Source: an uncultured Clostridia bacterium (GTDB lineage: Bacteria; Bacillota; Clostridia; Christensenellales; UBA1242). Taken from it: a stretch of 38,922 bases of DNA. The stretch spans positions 1 to 38,922 of the forward strand of contig CAKVFH010000009.1 in assembly GCA_934746515.1 (NCBI GenBank), read 5' to 3'. The notes under the pieces were generated by a model, which was given only the letters and a program-made list of their open reading frames with translations, made no database searches and was not told the DNA's origin. Both the position numbers and the translations under genes were made by a program. Each line of letters opens with the position of its first letter. Positions within the stretch are counted from its first letter, which is position 1. Shown one piece after another: positions 1-9,124 of this stretch.

Positions 1-171
1 ATTTTTAAACTTCGTGTTAAATACACAATAGCATATATTGTTTATTCTTTAGCAGCAGGCTATTCATTTAAACAAATGAAACAAAATCACCCCGATAATA
101 AATTTTTGATTGGTTTATTATATTTACCTTCAAAAATCTATTTTAAAAAATTACAGAGGAGATATAAATAG
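1..171 (+). CDS. C-terminal fragment of an unidentified gene (start outside window)
   Basis: Frame 1 is open from the first base to a TAG at 169-171, giving the last 56 residues of a protein whose start lies upstream of the window. The tail is basic, rich in Lys and Tyr, and ends in KKLQRRYK. Its stop overlaps the GTG start of the next gene by one base, which is typical of translationally coupled genes in one operon. Tails like this are common at the C-terminus of membrane-associated glycosyltransferases, and the neighbours are glycan genes, so a family 2 glycosyltransferase is a reasonable guess. The fragment contains no diagnostic motif, so function is not assigned. Confidence 0.6.
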   Translation: MFKLRVKYTIAYIVYSLAAGYSFKQMKQNHPDNKFLIGLLYLPSKIYFKKLQRRYK

Positions 172-1349
172 TGAAAAGGAAGATATTATTCGTTTTAAAC
201 TGTATGGGGGCTGGCGGTATTGCAAAATCTCTTTCAAATCTTATGTTTTACATGGAAAAATATAAAGATGATTATGAAGTAGATTTGTTTTTGTTTAAAC
301 AACAAGGGTGTTACATTAAAGATATTCCAGAATATGTGAATGTTTTAGATGAAAAAAAATCTATGCAAATCTTCGGGGTGAGTCAAAGAGAAAGTAAAAA
401 ATTTGGAAACTTTTTTTGTTTTAAACGATTTTTTGTTGCATGCTGGACAAAAGCATTTTCAAATATTATTCCGCTGAAGATTGCAGTGAAAAAAGCTAGA
501 CTAGAAAAAGAATATGATTTGGCGGTAGCTTTTGCTCACACCCAAAATTCTCATGATATGGCTTGCGGCAGCCCAGAATTTGTGCTTTATGGTGTGAATG
601 CAAAAAAGAAATGTATGGTTTGCCATGGCGATGTTGTTGTAGAAAAATTGCTTTGTAAACAAAATGTTAAAAACTACAAAAAATTTGATAAGGTATATTC
701 TGTTTCAAAAAGTTGTTCTGAACAGGTTAAATCGATTTGTCCAGAACTAAATCACAACTCAGACTTTTTATACAACACACAACTCAACGATGTTATTGAT
801 AAAAAAGCTGATGAATTTATGCCAAATTTTGATAAAGGTGTAATAAATATTGTAACAGCTGCCCGTTTAGCTAATGAGAAAGCTCATTTGAGATTTTTAC
901 CAGTACTTTTAAGGCTTCACAATGAAGGTTATAAATTTAACTATCACATTTTAGGCAATGGGATTTTGGAAAATGAAATTAAAAGTTATATTGAAACAAA
1001 TAATATGAATGAATATGTCAAAATGTGGGGGGCTCAAAGTAATCCTTTTCCTTTTGTTAAAAATGCCGATTTGTTTGCTCTTGTTTCTTATTATGAAGCA
1101 GCACCAATGGTTTACAATGAGGCAAAACAATTGCAAACACCGATTTTTACAACTGAAATAATTTCTTCAAAAGAGATGGTTCCTGAAGAATATGGCTTTA
1201 TTTGCGACAATAACAGTGACGCAATGTATGAAAAATTAAAATTTATATTTGATAATCCATCTCTTATAAAAGAAAAAAAGAAAAACCTAAAAAAATTTAC
1301 TTATGACAACGATGCAATAGTAAATAAGCTTTTAAGTTTAATGAATTAA
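171..1349 (+). CDS. Glycosyltransferase family 4 (GT-B fold)
   Basis: This is a 392-aa retaining glycosyltransferase that probably adds a sugar to a lipid-linked glycan at the cytoplasmic face of the membrane. The N-terminal Rossmann half opens with a beta-strand and a Gly-rich loop (MGAGGIAKS, about residues 12-20). The C-terminal half has the GT4 nucleotide-binding region, with the E-x7-E motif at E309 and E317 (EAAPMVYNE). The start is GTG, supported by an AGAGGAG Shine-Dalgarno site about ten bases upstream and the one-base overlap with the preceding stop. It is followed 22 bases later by the sialyltransferase-like gene and belongs to the same glycan cluster. Donor and acceptor cannot be read from the sequence. 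Confidence 0.85.
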   Translation: MKRKILFVLNCMGAGGIAKSLSNLMFYMEKYKDDYEVDLFLFKQQGCYIKDIPEYVNVLDEKKSMQIFGVSQRESKKFGNFFCFKRFFVACWTKAFSNIIPLKIAVKKARLEKEYDLAVAFAHTQNSHDMACGSPEFVLYGVNAKKKCMVCHGDVVVEKLLCKQNVKNYKKFDKVYSVSKSCSEQVKSICPELNHNSDFLYNTQLNDVIDKKADEFMPNFDKGVINIVTAARLANEKAHLRFLPVLLRLHNEGYKFNYHILGNGILENEIKSYIETNNMNEYVKMWGAQSNPFPFVKNADLFALVSYYEAAPMVYNEAKQLQTPIFTTEIISSKEMVPEEYGFICDNNSDAMYEKLKFIFDNPSLIKEKKKNLKKFTYDNDAIVNKLLSLMN

Positions 1350-1371
1350 AAGATAAATTTGGAGTGACTTC

Positions 1372-2487
1372 ATGAAATTATTTATAGCATCAACACCATA
1401 TAATTTATTAAATTGTATTAACATGAAATACAATCTTTTTCCAAATGAAAAAGCTGATATTTTAATTTCCAATTTTGACAAGAAAAATGAAAAATATTTT
1501 AATAATTTAAAAAATGAAAGCTTATTTGATAATGTTTATTTTGTTGAGCAGAGAAAATTTAATGAGGTTGACAATATACAAAATAAGCTAAAAAGGGTTT
1601 TTAAAAAAACATGTTCTGAACTAAAAAACAGATATTTTTTTAATTCTTTATTTAGAAAGTACTGCAAAGGGCTTGAATTTTATAAGAAATATGATGAATT
1701 TTATGTTGATGCTTTTGGCTTTACTCCAAGATTTATTTTTAATCACTATAAAAAGATAAATAAAAATTTAAAAGTTTTTAAGGTCGATTGTGGGGTTGAA
1801 AGTTATTATGATGCCTCGGAAAACAATTTTATAACTAAAAAGCAGAAATTTATCTGCGGAAAAATTAGAAAAAAACTTGAAGGTTATTATTTGTATGATG
1901 AAAAAATAGCTAATATTGGTAGTTATAAGGTTTATTTAATTCCTAAATTAAATTTAAAGGATCAAAATTTTATTAACTTAATAAATAGAGTTTTTGAATA
2001 TGATGACGGAATTATTGAGGGAAGATCAGAAAAATACATCTTTCTTGACCAAGAATTAAGTGATAGTAAACCGTTAGAGCAAATGGAAGAGCAAATTGTT
2101 GATATTTTAAACAAATATATCAATAATGACTATATTGCTAAACTGCACCCAAGAACAAATCCAGAAGTTAAAAGATATAAAAATGTTTTAAAGATGAAAA
2201 CAAATTCAACATTTGAAATTTTATGTTTAAATAATGATTGGATTACAAAGAAATGTCTTATAACTCCATTTTCAACAGCTGCTGCTCTTCCAAAACTATT
2301 ATTTGATAGAGAACCTGTGGTTATTTGTTTAACAAAATTGTTTGATAATAAGTATCAAGAAAGTGAACTTGCTACAAATTTTTTTGAACGATTAAAAAGA
2401 ATCTATAATAAAAAAGATAATATTTATATTCCAGAAACTCTTGAAGAGTTTGAAAAAATATTAGTGGAGATAAAAAAACAATTATGA
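1372..2487 (+). CDS. Sialyltransferase-like glycosyltransferase (GT52/GT38-type motifs)
   Basis: This 371-aa protein opens with KLFIASTPYNLLNC, which resembles the first strand and loop of bacterial GT52 sialyltransferases. Three motifs known from GT52/GT38-type bacterial sialyl- and polysialyltransferases are visible in the expected order: an acidic-x-Gly motif (DCG, residues 139-141), the HP motif (KLHPR, residues 257-261, general-acid His259), and a Ser/Thr motif (FSTAAALP, S301/T302) expected to bind the CMP phosphate. The locus makes a CMP-activated nonulosonic acid, so transfer of legionaminic acid, or a related sugar, to a glycan is the likely role. The gene overlaps the flippase by 4 bp (ATGA). 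Overall identity to known members is probably low, so family assignment rests on motifs and context. Confidence 0.65.
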   Translation: MKLFIASTPYNLLNCINMKYNLFPNEKADILISNFDKKNEKYFNNLKNESLFDNVYFVEQRKFNEVDNIQNKLKRVFKKTCSELKNRYFFNSLFRKYCKGLEFYKKYDEFYVDAFGFTPRFIFNHYKKINKNLKVFKVDCGVESYYDASENNFITKKQKFICGKIRKKLEGYYLYDEKIANIGSYKVYLIPKLNLKDQNFINLINRVFEYDDGIIEGRSEKYIFLDQELSDSKPLEQMEEQIVDILNKYINNDYIAKLHPRTNPEVKRYKNVLKMKTNSTFEILCLNNDWITKKCLITPFSTAAALPKLLFDREPVVICLTKLFDNKYQESELATNFFERLKRIYNKKDNIYIPETLEEFEKILVEIKKQL

Positions 2488-3878
2488 CAAAACAAAAAAT
2501 GAGTCTATTGACAAAAAATATGCTAACTAATTCCTTTGGAACAGTTTTATTAAAATCAATACCACTAATCACAACACCAATAATATCTATTTTATTGTCA
2601 CCTGCTGAATATGGAACTGTGTCAATTTTTTTGACTTGGTTAGCTTTGGCTGGTGTTTTCGTTGGAATTCAGGTAAATGGATCCCTTCAAAACGCGTTAA
2701 AAGAATATGGTGAGCAAGAATATAAAAAATATTGTTCAAGCGTTTTATCGATGGCTTTATTATCGTTTTTTGCTTTCTTTATTCCTGTTGCAATTTTATG
2801 CGAACAACTCTCCAAGCTTCTAAATCTTGATAAATTGATTGTTTTACTGCTAATTCCTTGTTGTTTTGGTTCTTTTTGTATTTCCTTTTTTTCTTCATAT
2901 CTTTTAAGCCTAAAATTAGCAAAAAAGAATTTGTTTTTAACATTTTTTTCAACGGTAATAGTTGCAACGGCTTCACTGGTTTGTGCAAAACTTATAAAGC
3001 CTAACTATGTTGGTTATGTGCTTGGATATTCAATTCCATATATCATTATAGGACTTGCTTTATTTTTTATATTTGTTTTAAAAAATAGATGTTTCTTTTC
3101 CAAACAATATTGGCGATTTTGTTTAATTTTTTCACTGCCTTTGATATTTCATATGCTTAGCAACACAATTTTATCGCAGAGTGATAAACTTATGATTCAG
3201 TATATAAAAAATGATACTGAAGGGGTTGGAATTTATAATATGATGCACACCATATCATCAGTTGTAAATTCGCTTTGGGGTGCAATGAACTCAGCATTTG
3301 TTCCATTTTATTATGATTATCTTACTGAAAAAAACCATGAGAAATTAAACAAGCGAACAAAAAACTACGCTTTTGTATTTACATGTATAACATTAGGATT
3401 TATGCTTGTAAGTCCGGAACTTACTGGATTTTTAATCAATGCTCAATATTTAGCTGGAGTAAATTTATTGCCGGTGATGATATTGAGTAACTACTTTGTG
3501 TTTTTATATTCATTTAGCGTTAACTTTGAATTTTATAATGGAAAAACAATATGGATAGCGATTGGCACTATTATGTCGGCGATAATTAACATTATTTTAA
3601 ATTACTTTTTGTTATTAAAATTGGGAATAATTGGAGTTGCGATAGCAACGGCAATTTCGTATTTTGTTCTATTTATTTTTCATGAAATTATCTCAAGAAA
3701 GGTAATTAAAAACTATCCAATTACGTTTAATTTTTCTGCAATTTGTATGATAATTGCTTTAATTATTTTTGCTTTAACCTATCTCCTGTTCAATATTATT
3801 TGGGCAAGATGGATTATTTTTGTTTTAATTGTTTTTATGTTTTTCTATAAAATTATAAAAACGAAAACTATTATTTAA
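2484..3878 (+). CDS. Wzx-type polysaccharide flippase (MOP superfamily)
   Basis: This 464-aa polytopic membrane protein has roughly 12-14 hydrophobic segments and the pattern of the oligosaccharide flippase branch of the MOP/MATE superfamily. It has an N-terminal amphipathic stretch (NMLTNSFGTVLLKSIPLITTP), then LLSPAEYGTVSIFLTWLAL, and a central SQSDKLMIQYI segment typical of Wzx proteins. Its likely job is moving the lipid-linked repeat unit across the cytoplasmic membrane. The start overlaps the upstream stop (ATGA at 2484-2487), indicating translational coupling to the transferase gene. It is the last gene before the separate leg promoter. Substrate specificity cannot be predicted, but the locus suggests a nonulosonate-containing glycan. 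Confidence 0.85.
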   Translation: MTKQKMSLLTKNMLTNSFGTVLLKSIPLITTPIISILLSPAEYGTVSIFLTWLALAGVFVGIQVNGSLQNALKEYGEQEYKKYCSSVLSMALLSFFAFFIPVAILCEQLSKLLNLDKLIVLLLIPCCFGSFCISFFSSYLLSLKLAKKNLFLTFFSTVIVATASLVCAKLIKPNYVGYVLGYSIPYIIIGLALFFIFVLKNRCFFSKQYWRFCLIFSLPLIFHMLSNTILSQSDKLMIQYIKNDTEGVGIYNMMHTISSVVNSLWGAMNSAFVPFYYDYLTEKNHEKLNKRTKNYAFVFTCITLGFMLVSPELTGFLINAQYLAGVNLLPVMILSNYFVFLYSFSVNFEFYNGKTIWIAIGTIMSAIINIILNYFLLLKLGIIGVAIATAISYFVLFIFHEIISRKVIKNYPITFNFSAICMIIALIIFALTYLLFNIIWARWIIFVLIVFMFFYKIIKTKTII

Positions 3879-3895
3879 CAAAATTGCAATTTTTA

Positions 3896-3924
3896 TTGAT
3901 AATAAAATACACAATTGTTATAAT
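3896..3924 (+). promoter_or_regulatory. Sigma-A promoter of the leg operon
   Basis: TTGATA at 3896-3901 and TATAAT at 3919-3924 are separated by 17 bp. The predicted start lies about 7 bp further on, ahead of an AAGGAG site and the legB ATG at 3948. The nonulosonate genes can therefore be transcribed independently of the upstream transferase and flippase genes. Confidence 0.75.
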
Positions 3925-3947
3925 AAAAACATATAAAGGAGAAATTT

Positions 3948-4928
3948 ATGAAAAAAGTATTAGTTACTGGAGCAGATGGATTTATTGGAAGCCATTTGGT
4001 TGAATTATTGGTTGATAAAGGCTACGATGTTAAGGCTTTTGTTTATTACAACTCATTTAACACTTGGGGTTGGCTTGATACTTTACCAAAAGAAAAATTA
4101 GATAAAATAGATGTTTTTTGCGGGGATATAAGAGATCCAAACGGTGTTAGAGAGGCTATGAAAGGGGTTGATACCGTGTTTCACTTGGCAGCATTGATTG
4201 CTATTCCATTTAGTTACCATTCACCAGATAGCTATGTTGATACCAACATTAAGGGGACATTAAATATCTTGCAAGCTGCAAGAGATTTAAAACTTGAAAG
4301 GGTTTTAATCACTTCAACAAGTGAAGTTTATGGCACTGCAATTTATGTTCCAATTGATGAGGAACATCCATTACAAGGTCAAAGTCCATATTCGGCAACA
4401 AAGATAGGTGCGGATCAACTAGCTTTGAGTTTTTATAGAAGTTTTAACTTGCCAGTTACAATAGTTAGACCATTTAACACTTTTGGACCAAGACAAAGTG
4501 CAAGAGCGGTTATTCCAACTATTATCATGCAACTTTTGGCAGGAAAAGAAGAAATAAAACTTGGTTCATTGACTCCAACAAGAGATTTTAACTATGTTAA
4601 GGATACAGCAAATGGTTTTTTGCAAATCGCTTTATCTGATAAAACTATTGGAGAGGTTGTCAATATTGCAACCCAAAAAGAAATCTCAATTGGTGATTTA
4701 GCTAAAGAACTCATAAATCAAATCAATCCAAAGGCAAAAATAGTTTGCGACGAGCAAAGACTTAGACCGGAAAAAAGTGAAGTTAATAGGCTCCTAGGTA
4801 AAAATGAAAAAATTATGAAATTGACGAACTGGAAGCCACAATATACTTTTGAAGAAGGGCTGAAAGAGACTATTGAATTTATAAAAGACAATTTGGATAA
4901 ATATAAGGTTGATATCTATAACTTATAG
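3948..4928 (+). CDS. legB: LegB-like NAD-dependent sugar-nucleotide 4,6-dehydratase
   Basis: This 326-aa extended short-chain dehydrogenase/reductase has the NAD-binding GxxGxxG variant GADGFIG (residues 8-14), a TSEVYG segment at 124-129, and the catalytic YxxxK pair Y148/K152 (YSATK). The N-terminal stretch around KAFVYYNSFNTWGWLD is characteristic of the LegB group, which in Campylobacter dehydrates GDP-GlcNAc to the 4-keto-6-deoxy sugar, the first committed step to legionaminic acid. It is the first gene of its operon and is followed nine bases later by the matching aminotransferase. Length is normal for the family. The GDP rather than UDP substrate is inferred from the ptmE homologue in the same operon. 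Confidence 0.88.
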   Translation: MKKVLVTGADGFIGSHLVELLVDKGYDVKAFVYYNSFNTWGWLDTLPKEKLDKIDVFCGDIRDPNGVREAMKGVDTVFHLAALIAIPFSYHSPDSYVDTNIKGTLNILQAARDLKLERVLITSTSEVYGTAIYVPIDEEHPLQGQSPYSATKIGADQLALSFYRSFNLPVTIVRPFNTFGPRQSARAVIPTIIMQLLAGKEEIKLGSLTPTRDFNYVKDTANGFLQIALSDKTIGEVVNIATQKEISIGDLAKELINQINPKAKIVCDEQRLRPEKSEVNRLLGKNEKIMKLTNWKPQYTFEEGLKETIEFIKDNLDKYKVDIYNL

Positions 4929-4937
4929 GAGGCAATT

Positions 4938-6077
4938 ATGGATAAATTTATACCACTATCAATTCCCAATTTTGTGGGAAACGAGAAAAAATATGTTGAT
5001 GAAGCAATTGAGGCTGGTTGGGTTTCAACTGGTGGAAAACTAATCACTGACTTTGAAAACAAAATAAAAGATTATACTGGTGCAAAGTGTGCCGTTGCTG
5101 TTCAAAGCGGAACAGCTGGTTTGCATCTTGCTCTTAAGACGCTTGGTGTAGGTGAAGGTCAAGAGGTTTTTGTTGCAACTTTAACATTTATTGCAGCTGT
5201 TAATCCAGTAAAATACTGCGGTGCAGAACCAATTTTTATGGACTGTGATGATACTCTTTGTATTGATCCAAACAAAATTGAAAGATTTTGCGAAGAAGAA
5301 TGTGATTTTGTTGATGGCGTTTTGATTGATAAAACAACAAAAAGAAAAGTAACAGCAATGGTTGTTGTCCATGTTTTTGGAAATCTTTGTAATATGGAAA
5401 AAATTATGGAAATTGCCAAGAAATACAATCTTAAAGTTGTTGAAGATTCAACAGAGGCTTTGGGAGGATACTTCAAAGAAGGTAAATATAAAGGTGTTTA
5501 TTCAGGTTTAGTTGGCGATATTGGAGTGTATTCATTTAATGGTAACAAAATTATCACAACCGGTGGCGGTGGTATGATAGTTACAAATAATGTTGAACTT
5601 GGCGAAAAATGTAGATATTTATCAACACAAGCAAAAGACGATACTTTGTATTTTGTTCACGGTGATATTGGCTACAATTATCGTTTGACAAACCTTCAAG
5701 CAGCATTGGGTGTTGCTCAAATGGAAGAACTTGATAATTTTATAAAAATTAAGCAAGAAAATTATAATTACTATAATGAAATTGGATTAAAACTTTTGCC
5801 TTTCAGAAAAGATATATGTTCTAACCACTGGTTTTATAGTTATTTAACAAGTGGAACCGAAGAAAGAGATGCTTTGATAAAATATTTAAGTGAAAATAAT
5901 ATTCAAACTCGACCAATTTGGAGTTTGATTCATAAACAAAAACCTTACCTAAACAGTATAGTTTATGATATTGAAAAGGCAATTTACTACCAAGATAGAA
6001 TAGTCAATCTTCCATGTTCAACAAGTTTAACAAAAGAAGATATTGATCACATAAAAGAAATTATGAGCAAGAGATAG
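4938..6077 (+). CDS. legC: LegC-like PLP-dependent sugar aminotransferase (DegT/DnrJ/EryC1 family)
   Basis: This 379-aa fold-type I aminotransferase has the family signature. D170 in VVEDSTEALGG should hold the pyridoxal ring nitrogen, and K204 in SFNGNKIITTGGGG is the Schiff-base lysine. In the legionaminic acid route this enzyme aminates C4 of the keto sugar made by LegB, using glutamate. An AGGAGG site precedes the ATG, only nine bases after legB. The insertion around residues 106-137 (CIDPNKIERFCEEE onward) resembles the LegC-type subfamily rather than the pseudaminic PseC enzymes. The identification is strengthened by all the other pathway steps being present in the operon. Confidence 0.87.
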   Translation: MDKFIPLSIPNFVGNEKKYVDEAIEAGWVSTGGKLITDFENKIKDYTGAKCAVAVQSGTAGLHLALKTLGVGEGQEVFVATLTFIAAVNPVKYCGAEPIFMDCDDTLCIDPNKIERFCEEECDFVDGVLIDKTTKRKVTAMVVVHVFGNLCNMEKIMEIAKKYNLKVVEDSTEALGGYFKEGKYKGVYSGLVGDIGVYSFNGNKIITTGGGGMIVTNNVELGEKCRYLSTQAKDDTLYFVHGDIGYNYRLTNLQAALGVAQMEELDNFIKIKQENYNYYNEIGLKLLPFRKDICSNHWFYSYLTSGTEERDALIKYLSENNIQTRPIWSLIHKQKPYLNSIVYDIEKAIYYQDRIVNLPCSTSLTKEDIDHIKEIMSKR

Positions 6078-6087
6078 GAATTAGATA

Positions 6088-7434
6088 ATGAAAGAAGTTT
6101 ATATAGTGCATTGTGTTGACACTGAAGGTCCTCTAAATGAAACAATGGAAGCAACATTTGAAAGACTAAAAGAAATATTTGGTTTAGATTTAGAGCCAAA
6201 CCTAGAAACACTAGAGCTACTACAGAAGGGCAAGTACCCAATCGATCCATCTTTGAAGGAAAAGGTTAAACAATTGATCTCTCCAGAAAGATTGCAAATG
6301 AATAGAAACTGGTCAGAGATACAGGCAATGCTTTTAAAAATCACATCTGAACAGTTTAGAAAAAAATTAGTTGATAGTAATGGTGAGGGTTGGAAATTTA
6401 ATTGGTATTGTATGGATCATGTGGGATTTAATAGTGTGAATCCAAGACATAGAGATACGGGATATCACAATATTTTTGATTTCTACAAAAATTTAGTAAA
6501 AAACAATCCACAAGACGACATACAGTTTCATTTTCATCCAATAGCGATGAAAGGTGATTGCAACATTGCAGGAACGAGTTATCTTTCTTCAAATGATTTA
6601 TATGATATTTTAGTGCATAAAGTCATAGATAGAAAGTGGTTTCCAGCGTCGTACAGACCGGGATTTCACTCTGAAAGACCAGATTCAAACTGGTTTTTAG
6701 AGCAATGGATTCCGTTTGATTTTGCCAATCAAGCGAAAAAAAATAATGTTGAAAGTCAGCCAGATCTTGGAAATGGAAGATGGGGATTTTGGGATAAAGC
6801 CACAACCGAATGGGAATCGTATCATCCATCAATAAGAAACTATCAACAAAAAGGTGATTGCAAAAGATATATTTCGCGCTGTTTAAACATGAATGCTAGA
6901 TTGAGAGAAATTGAATTGTCTGATGTTGAAGAGGCTTTTAAAAGAGCCAATAATGGAAAAACAACAATATTAAGTTTTTGTGACCATGATTTTAGAGATA
7001 TGACTCCAGATATTATTAAGTTAATGGATCTGATTTCTAAAACATCATTAAAATATCCTGATGTGAAATTTTACTATTCTAATCCTGTAAATGCTGTTAG
7101 AGCAGAAAATAATATAAAGAAAAACAACCCAGAAATTCATGCGGAAATAACAAGGAATAATAACACAGCATTATTGAGGGTTGATGTAAAAGATTGCTTT
7201 GGTGTACAGCCATTTTTGGCACTAAAGACCGTGTGTGGACAATATTTTTGGCAAAACTTCGACTTTACAGAAAATTCTAATGAATTCTTATTTACCTTTG
7301 ATTCAAACACTTTTGATATTGATGTTATAGAAACGATAGGTATTGCTTGCAATTCCGAAAGTGGTGTTACAGAAATTTTGTGTATTTATCCACAAAAAGA
7401 ATTTAAACAAGAGATTATTAGGTATAATGACTAG
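6088..7434 (+). CDS. Polysaccharide-deacetylase-like protein within the legionaminic acid operon
   Basis: This 448-aa protein of uncertain function lies between legC and ptmE. The N-terminus reads VHCVDTEGP (D11, E13), resembling motif 1 of NodB/CE4-type deacetylases. An HFHP motif near residue 150 (DIQFHFHP), a YRPGFHSERP segment, and FCDHDFRD near residue 306 could supply further metal ligands and catalytic residues. The last 100 or so residues are predicted mainly beta-strand and may be a separate carbohydrate-binding or accessory domain. There is no signal peptide, so it acts in the cytosol. Its position 10 bases after legC and 9 bases before ptmE argues for a role in making or modifying the sugar. 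It is not a step of the described CMP-legionaminic acid pathway, so the role is open. Confidence 0.6.
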   Translation: MKEVYIVHCVDTEGPLNETMEATFERLKEIFGLDLEPNLETLELLQKGKYPIDPSLKEKVKQLISPERLQMNRNWSEIQAMLLKITSEQFRKKLVDSNGEGWKFNWYCMDHVGFNSVNPRHRDTGYHNIFDFYKNLVKNNPQDDIQFHFHPIAMKGDCNIAGTSYLSSNDLYDILVHKVIDRKWFPASYRPGFHSERPDSNWFLEQWIPFDFANQAKKNNVESQPDLGNGRWGFWDKATTEWESYHPSIRNYQQKGDCKRYISRCLNMNARLREIELSDVEEAFKRANNGKTTILSFCDHDFRDMTPDIIKLMDLISKTSLKYPDVKFYYSNPVNAVRAENNIKKNNPEIHAEITRNNNTALLRVDVKDCFGVQPFLALKTVCGQYFWQNFDFTENSNEFLFTFDSNTFDIDVIETIGIACNSESGVTEILCIYPQKEFKQEIIRYND

Positions 7435-7443
7435 GAGGGAGAA

Positions 7444-8478
7444 ATGTTAAATAACAACTACATCATTAATAAAAATATTACTATAAAGAACGCAATGCAA
7501 AAACTTGATGATTGTGACGAAAAAATCCTATTTATTTTAGAAGATAGCAGGCTACTTGCATCGGTAACCGATGGTGATATTAGGCGCTTCTTAATAAGCG
7601 GTGGAAGCCTTGAAGATGAGATTATTAGTGCCGCAAATAAAAACCCCAAAACGGCAAAAAACATTCAAGAAGCAAAACAAAATATCAAAGAATTTCTGCT
7701 TAATGCTGTACCAATTATAAAAGACGATATGTTTGTTGATATATATTTTAAAAACAAATCAAAAAAAACTTATAATGCTATTAGCAATGTTGATGTTGTT
7801 GTTAATGCTGGTGGAAAAGGAACTCGTTTAGATCCATATACAAGAGTTTTTCCAAAACCTCTTATTCCCGTGGGGGATTTACCTATTCTTGAAATTATAA
7901 TGCAAGAATTTAACAAGTATAGTATTGGTGAATTTTCAGTAATAGTAAACTATAAAAAAGAGCTAATAAAAACATATTTTAAAGAAATTGATACAAATTT
8001 TGCACTCAATTGGTTTGATGAGGAAGTTCCATTAGGAACAGGTGGTGGTTTATCCTTATTAAAAAATAAAATCAAAAACACCTTCATTTTTACTAATTGT
8101 GATACCCTAATCAGAGCAAATTACGATAGCATTATTAGATTTCATAAAGAAAATCATAATGATATAACTATGGTTTGTGCATATAAAAATATAAATATTC
8201 CTTATGGAATTGTAGAAATAAATAATGATGCTTCTATAAAAACAATGAAAGAAAAACCTGAATTTTCGATTTTAACAAATACTGGTTTTTATGTTGTTGA
8301 ACCAAGCATTATTGATGATATTGAACCAAATATTCCAATTGGTTTTCCAGATATTATAAAAAATGAAAAAGAAAAGGGCAAAAAAATCGGTGTGTATCCA
8401 ATATCTGAACAAGAATGGTTAGATATGGGACAATTGCCTGAACTTGAAAAAATGAGAGAAAAGTTATATGGAGAATAA
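7444..8478 (+). CDS. ptmE: PtmE-like sugar-1-phosphate guanylyltransferase with N-terminal CBS region
   Basis: This 344-aa protein has a CBS-domain region at about residues 1-110 (with SVTDGDIRRFL) joined to a nucleotidyltransferase domain from about 117. The NTP loop is NAGGKGTRL (121-129), followed by FPKPLIPVGDLPI and the substrate-binding WFDEEVPLGTGGGL. The CBS plus nucleotidyltransferase layout matches Campylobacter PtmE, which makes GDP-glucosamine and so feeds GDP-GlcNAc into legionaminic acid synthesis. A GGAGGG site precedes the ATG. The 3' end overlaps legH by 11 bp. Glucosamine-1-phosphate specificity is inferred from context; related enzymes make GDP-mannose-type sugars. Confidence 0.82.
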   Translation: MLNNNYIINKNITIKNAMQKLDDCDEKILFILEDSRLLASVTDGDIRRFLISGGSLEDEIISAANKNPKTAKNIQEAKQNIKEFLLNAVPIIKDDMFVDIYFKNKSKKTYNAISNVDVVVNAGGKGTRLDPYTRVFPKPLIPVGDLPILEIIMQEFNKYSIGEFSVIVNYKKELIKTYFKEIDTNFALNWFDEEVPLGTGGGLSLLKNKIKNTFIFTNCDTLIRANYDSIIRFHKENHNDITMVCAYKNINIPYGIVEINNDASIKTMKEKPEFSILTNTGFYVVEPSIIDDIEPNIPIGFPDIIKNEKEKGKKIGVYPISEQEWLDMGQLPELEKMREKLYGE

Positions 8479-9124
8479 AAAGTTAGTTTTGTGCGGCGCC
8501 GGTGGTCATGCAAAATCCATTTATTCATCATTGAAAGAATTAAATAATTTTAAAATTATAGGTTATTGTGATAATGAAAAAAAAGAATTTTTTGATTTGA
8601 AATATTTAGGAAATGATAACGAAATATTAAAATTAAAAAAAGATGGGATTAATAATATTTTTGTTTGTATTGGTAGCATTGGTAATCCTAAGATTAGAAA
8701 AAAATTATATTTAAAAATGAAAGAAAATGGATTTTCAATGCCATCCATCATTGATAGAACAGCTGTCGTAGATGCAAGAATGATTGGCTCAAATGTTTTT
8801 ATTGGCAAAAACAGTGTTGTTAATAGCAATGCTTCCATTGGTGATATGGCGATTATTAACTCGGGATCAGTGATTGAGCATGATACAATTATAGAAAACT
8901 TTGTTCATATTGCACCTGGAGTTGTTATTTGCGGAAATTGTAAGGTTGGCGAGAATAGTCATATAGGAGCGGGTAGTGTTGTTATTCAGGGAATTACAAT
9001 TGGAAAAGATTGTATAATCGGAGCGGGTAGTGTTGTGGTTAAAGATATTCCCGATGGTGTTGTTGCTTTTGGAAATCCTTGTAGGGTGGTGAGAAAAAAT
9101 GAAAAAAGTTCTGATAATAGCTGA
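8468..9124 (+). CDS. legH: LegH-like sugar O/N-acetyltransferase (NeuD family, left-handed beta-helix)
   Basis: This 218-aa protein has an N-terminal nucleotide-binding-like fold with the NeuD/PglD signature LCGAGGHAKSI (residues 8-18). From about residue 95 hexapeptide repeats form a left-handed beta-helix (VFIGKNSVVNSNASIG, then IGAGSVVIQGITIG). H139 in SVIEHDTIIE is a candidate catalytic base. In the pathway it would N-acetylate the 4-amino group of the sugar nucleotide made by LegC. It overlaps ptmE by 11 bp and legI by 26 bp, so the three are tightly coupled. NeuD-type O-acetylation of the finished nonulosonate is the main alternative, but without this gene the N-acetylation step would be missing. 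Confidence 0.8.
   Translation: MENKKLVLCGAGGHAKSIYSSLKELNNFKIIGYCDNEKKEFFDLKYLGNDNEILKLKKDGINNIFVCIGSIGNPKIRKKLYLKMKENGFSMPSIIDRTAVVDARMIGSNVFIGKNSVVNSNASIGDMAIINSGSVIEHDTIIENFVHIAPGVVICGNCKVGENSHIGAGSVVIQGITIGKDCIIGAGSVVVKDIPDGVVAFGNPCRVVRKNEKSSDNS

Noticed and set aside
3880..3895. Palindrome AAAATTGCAATTTT after the flippase gene
   Set aside because: It has no room for a stable loop and only AT pairs flank the centre, so it is a poor terminator candidate.
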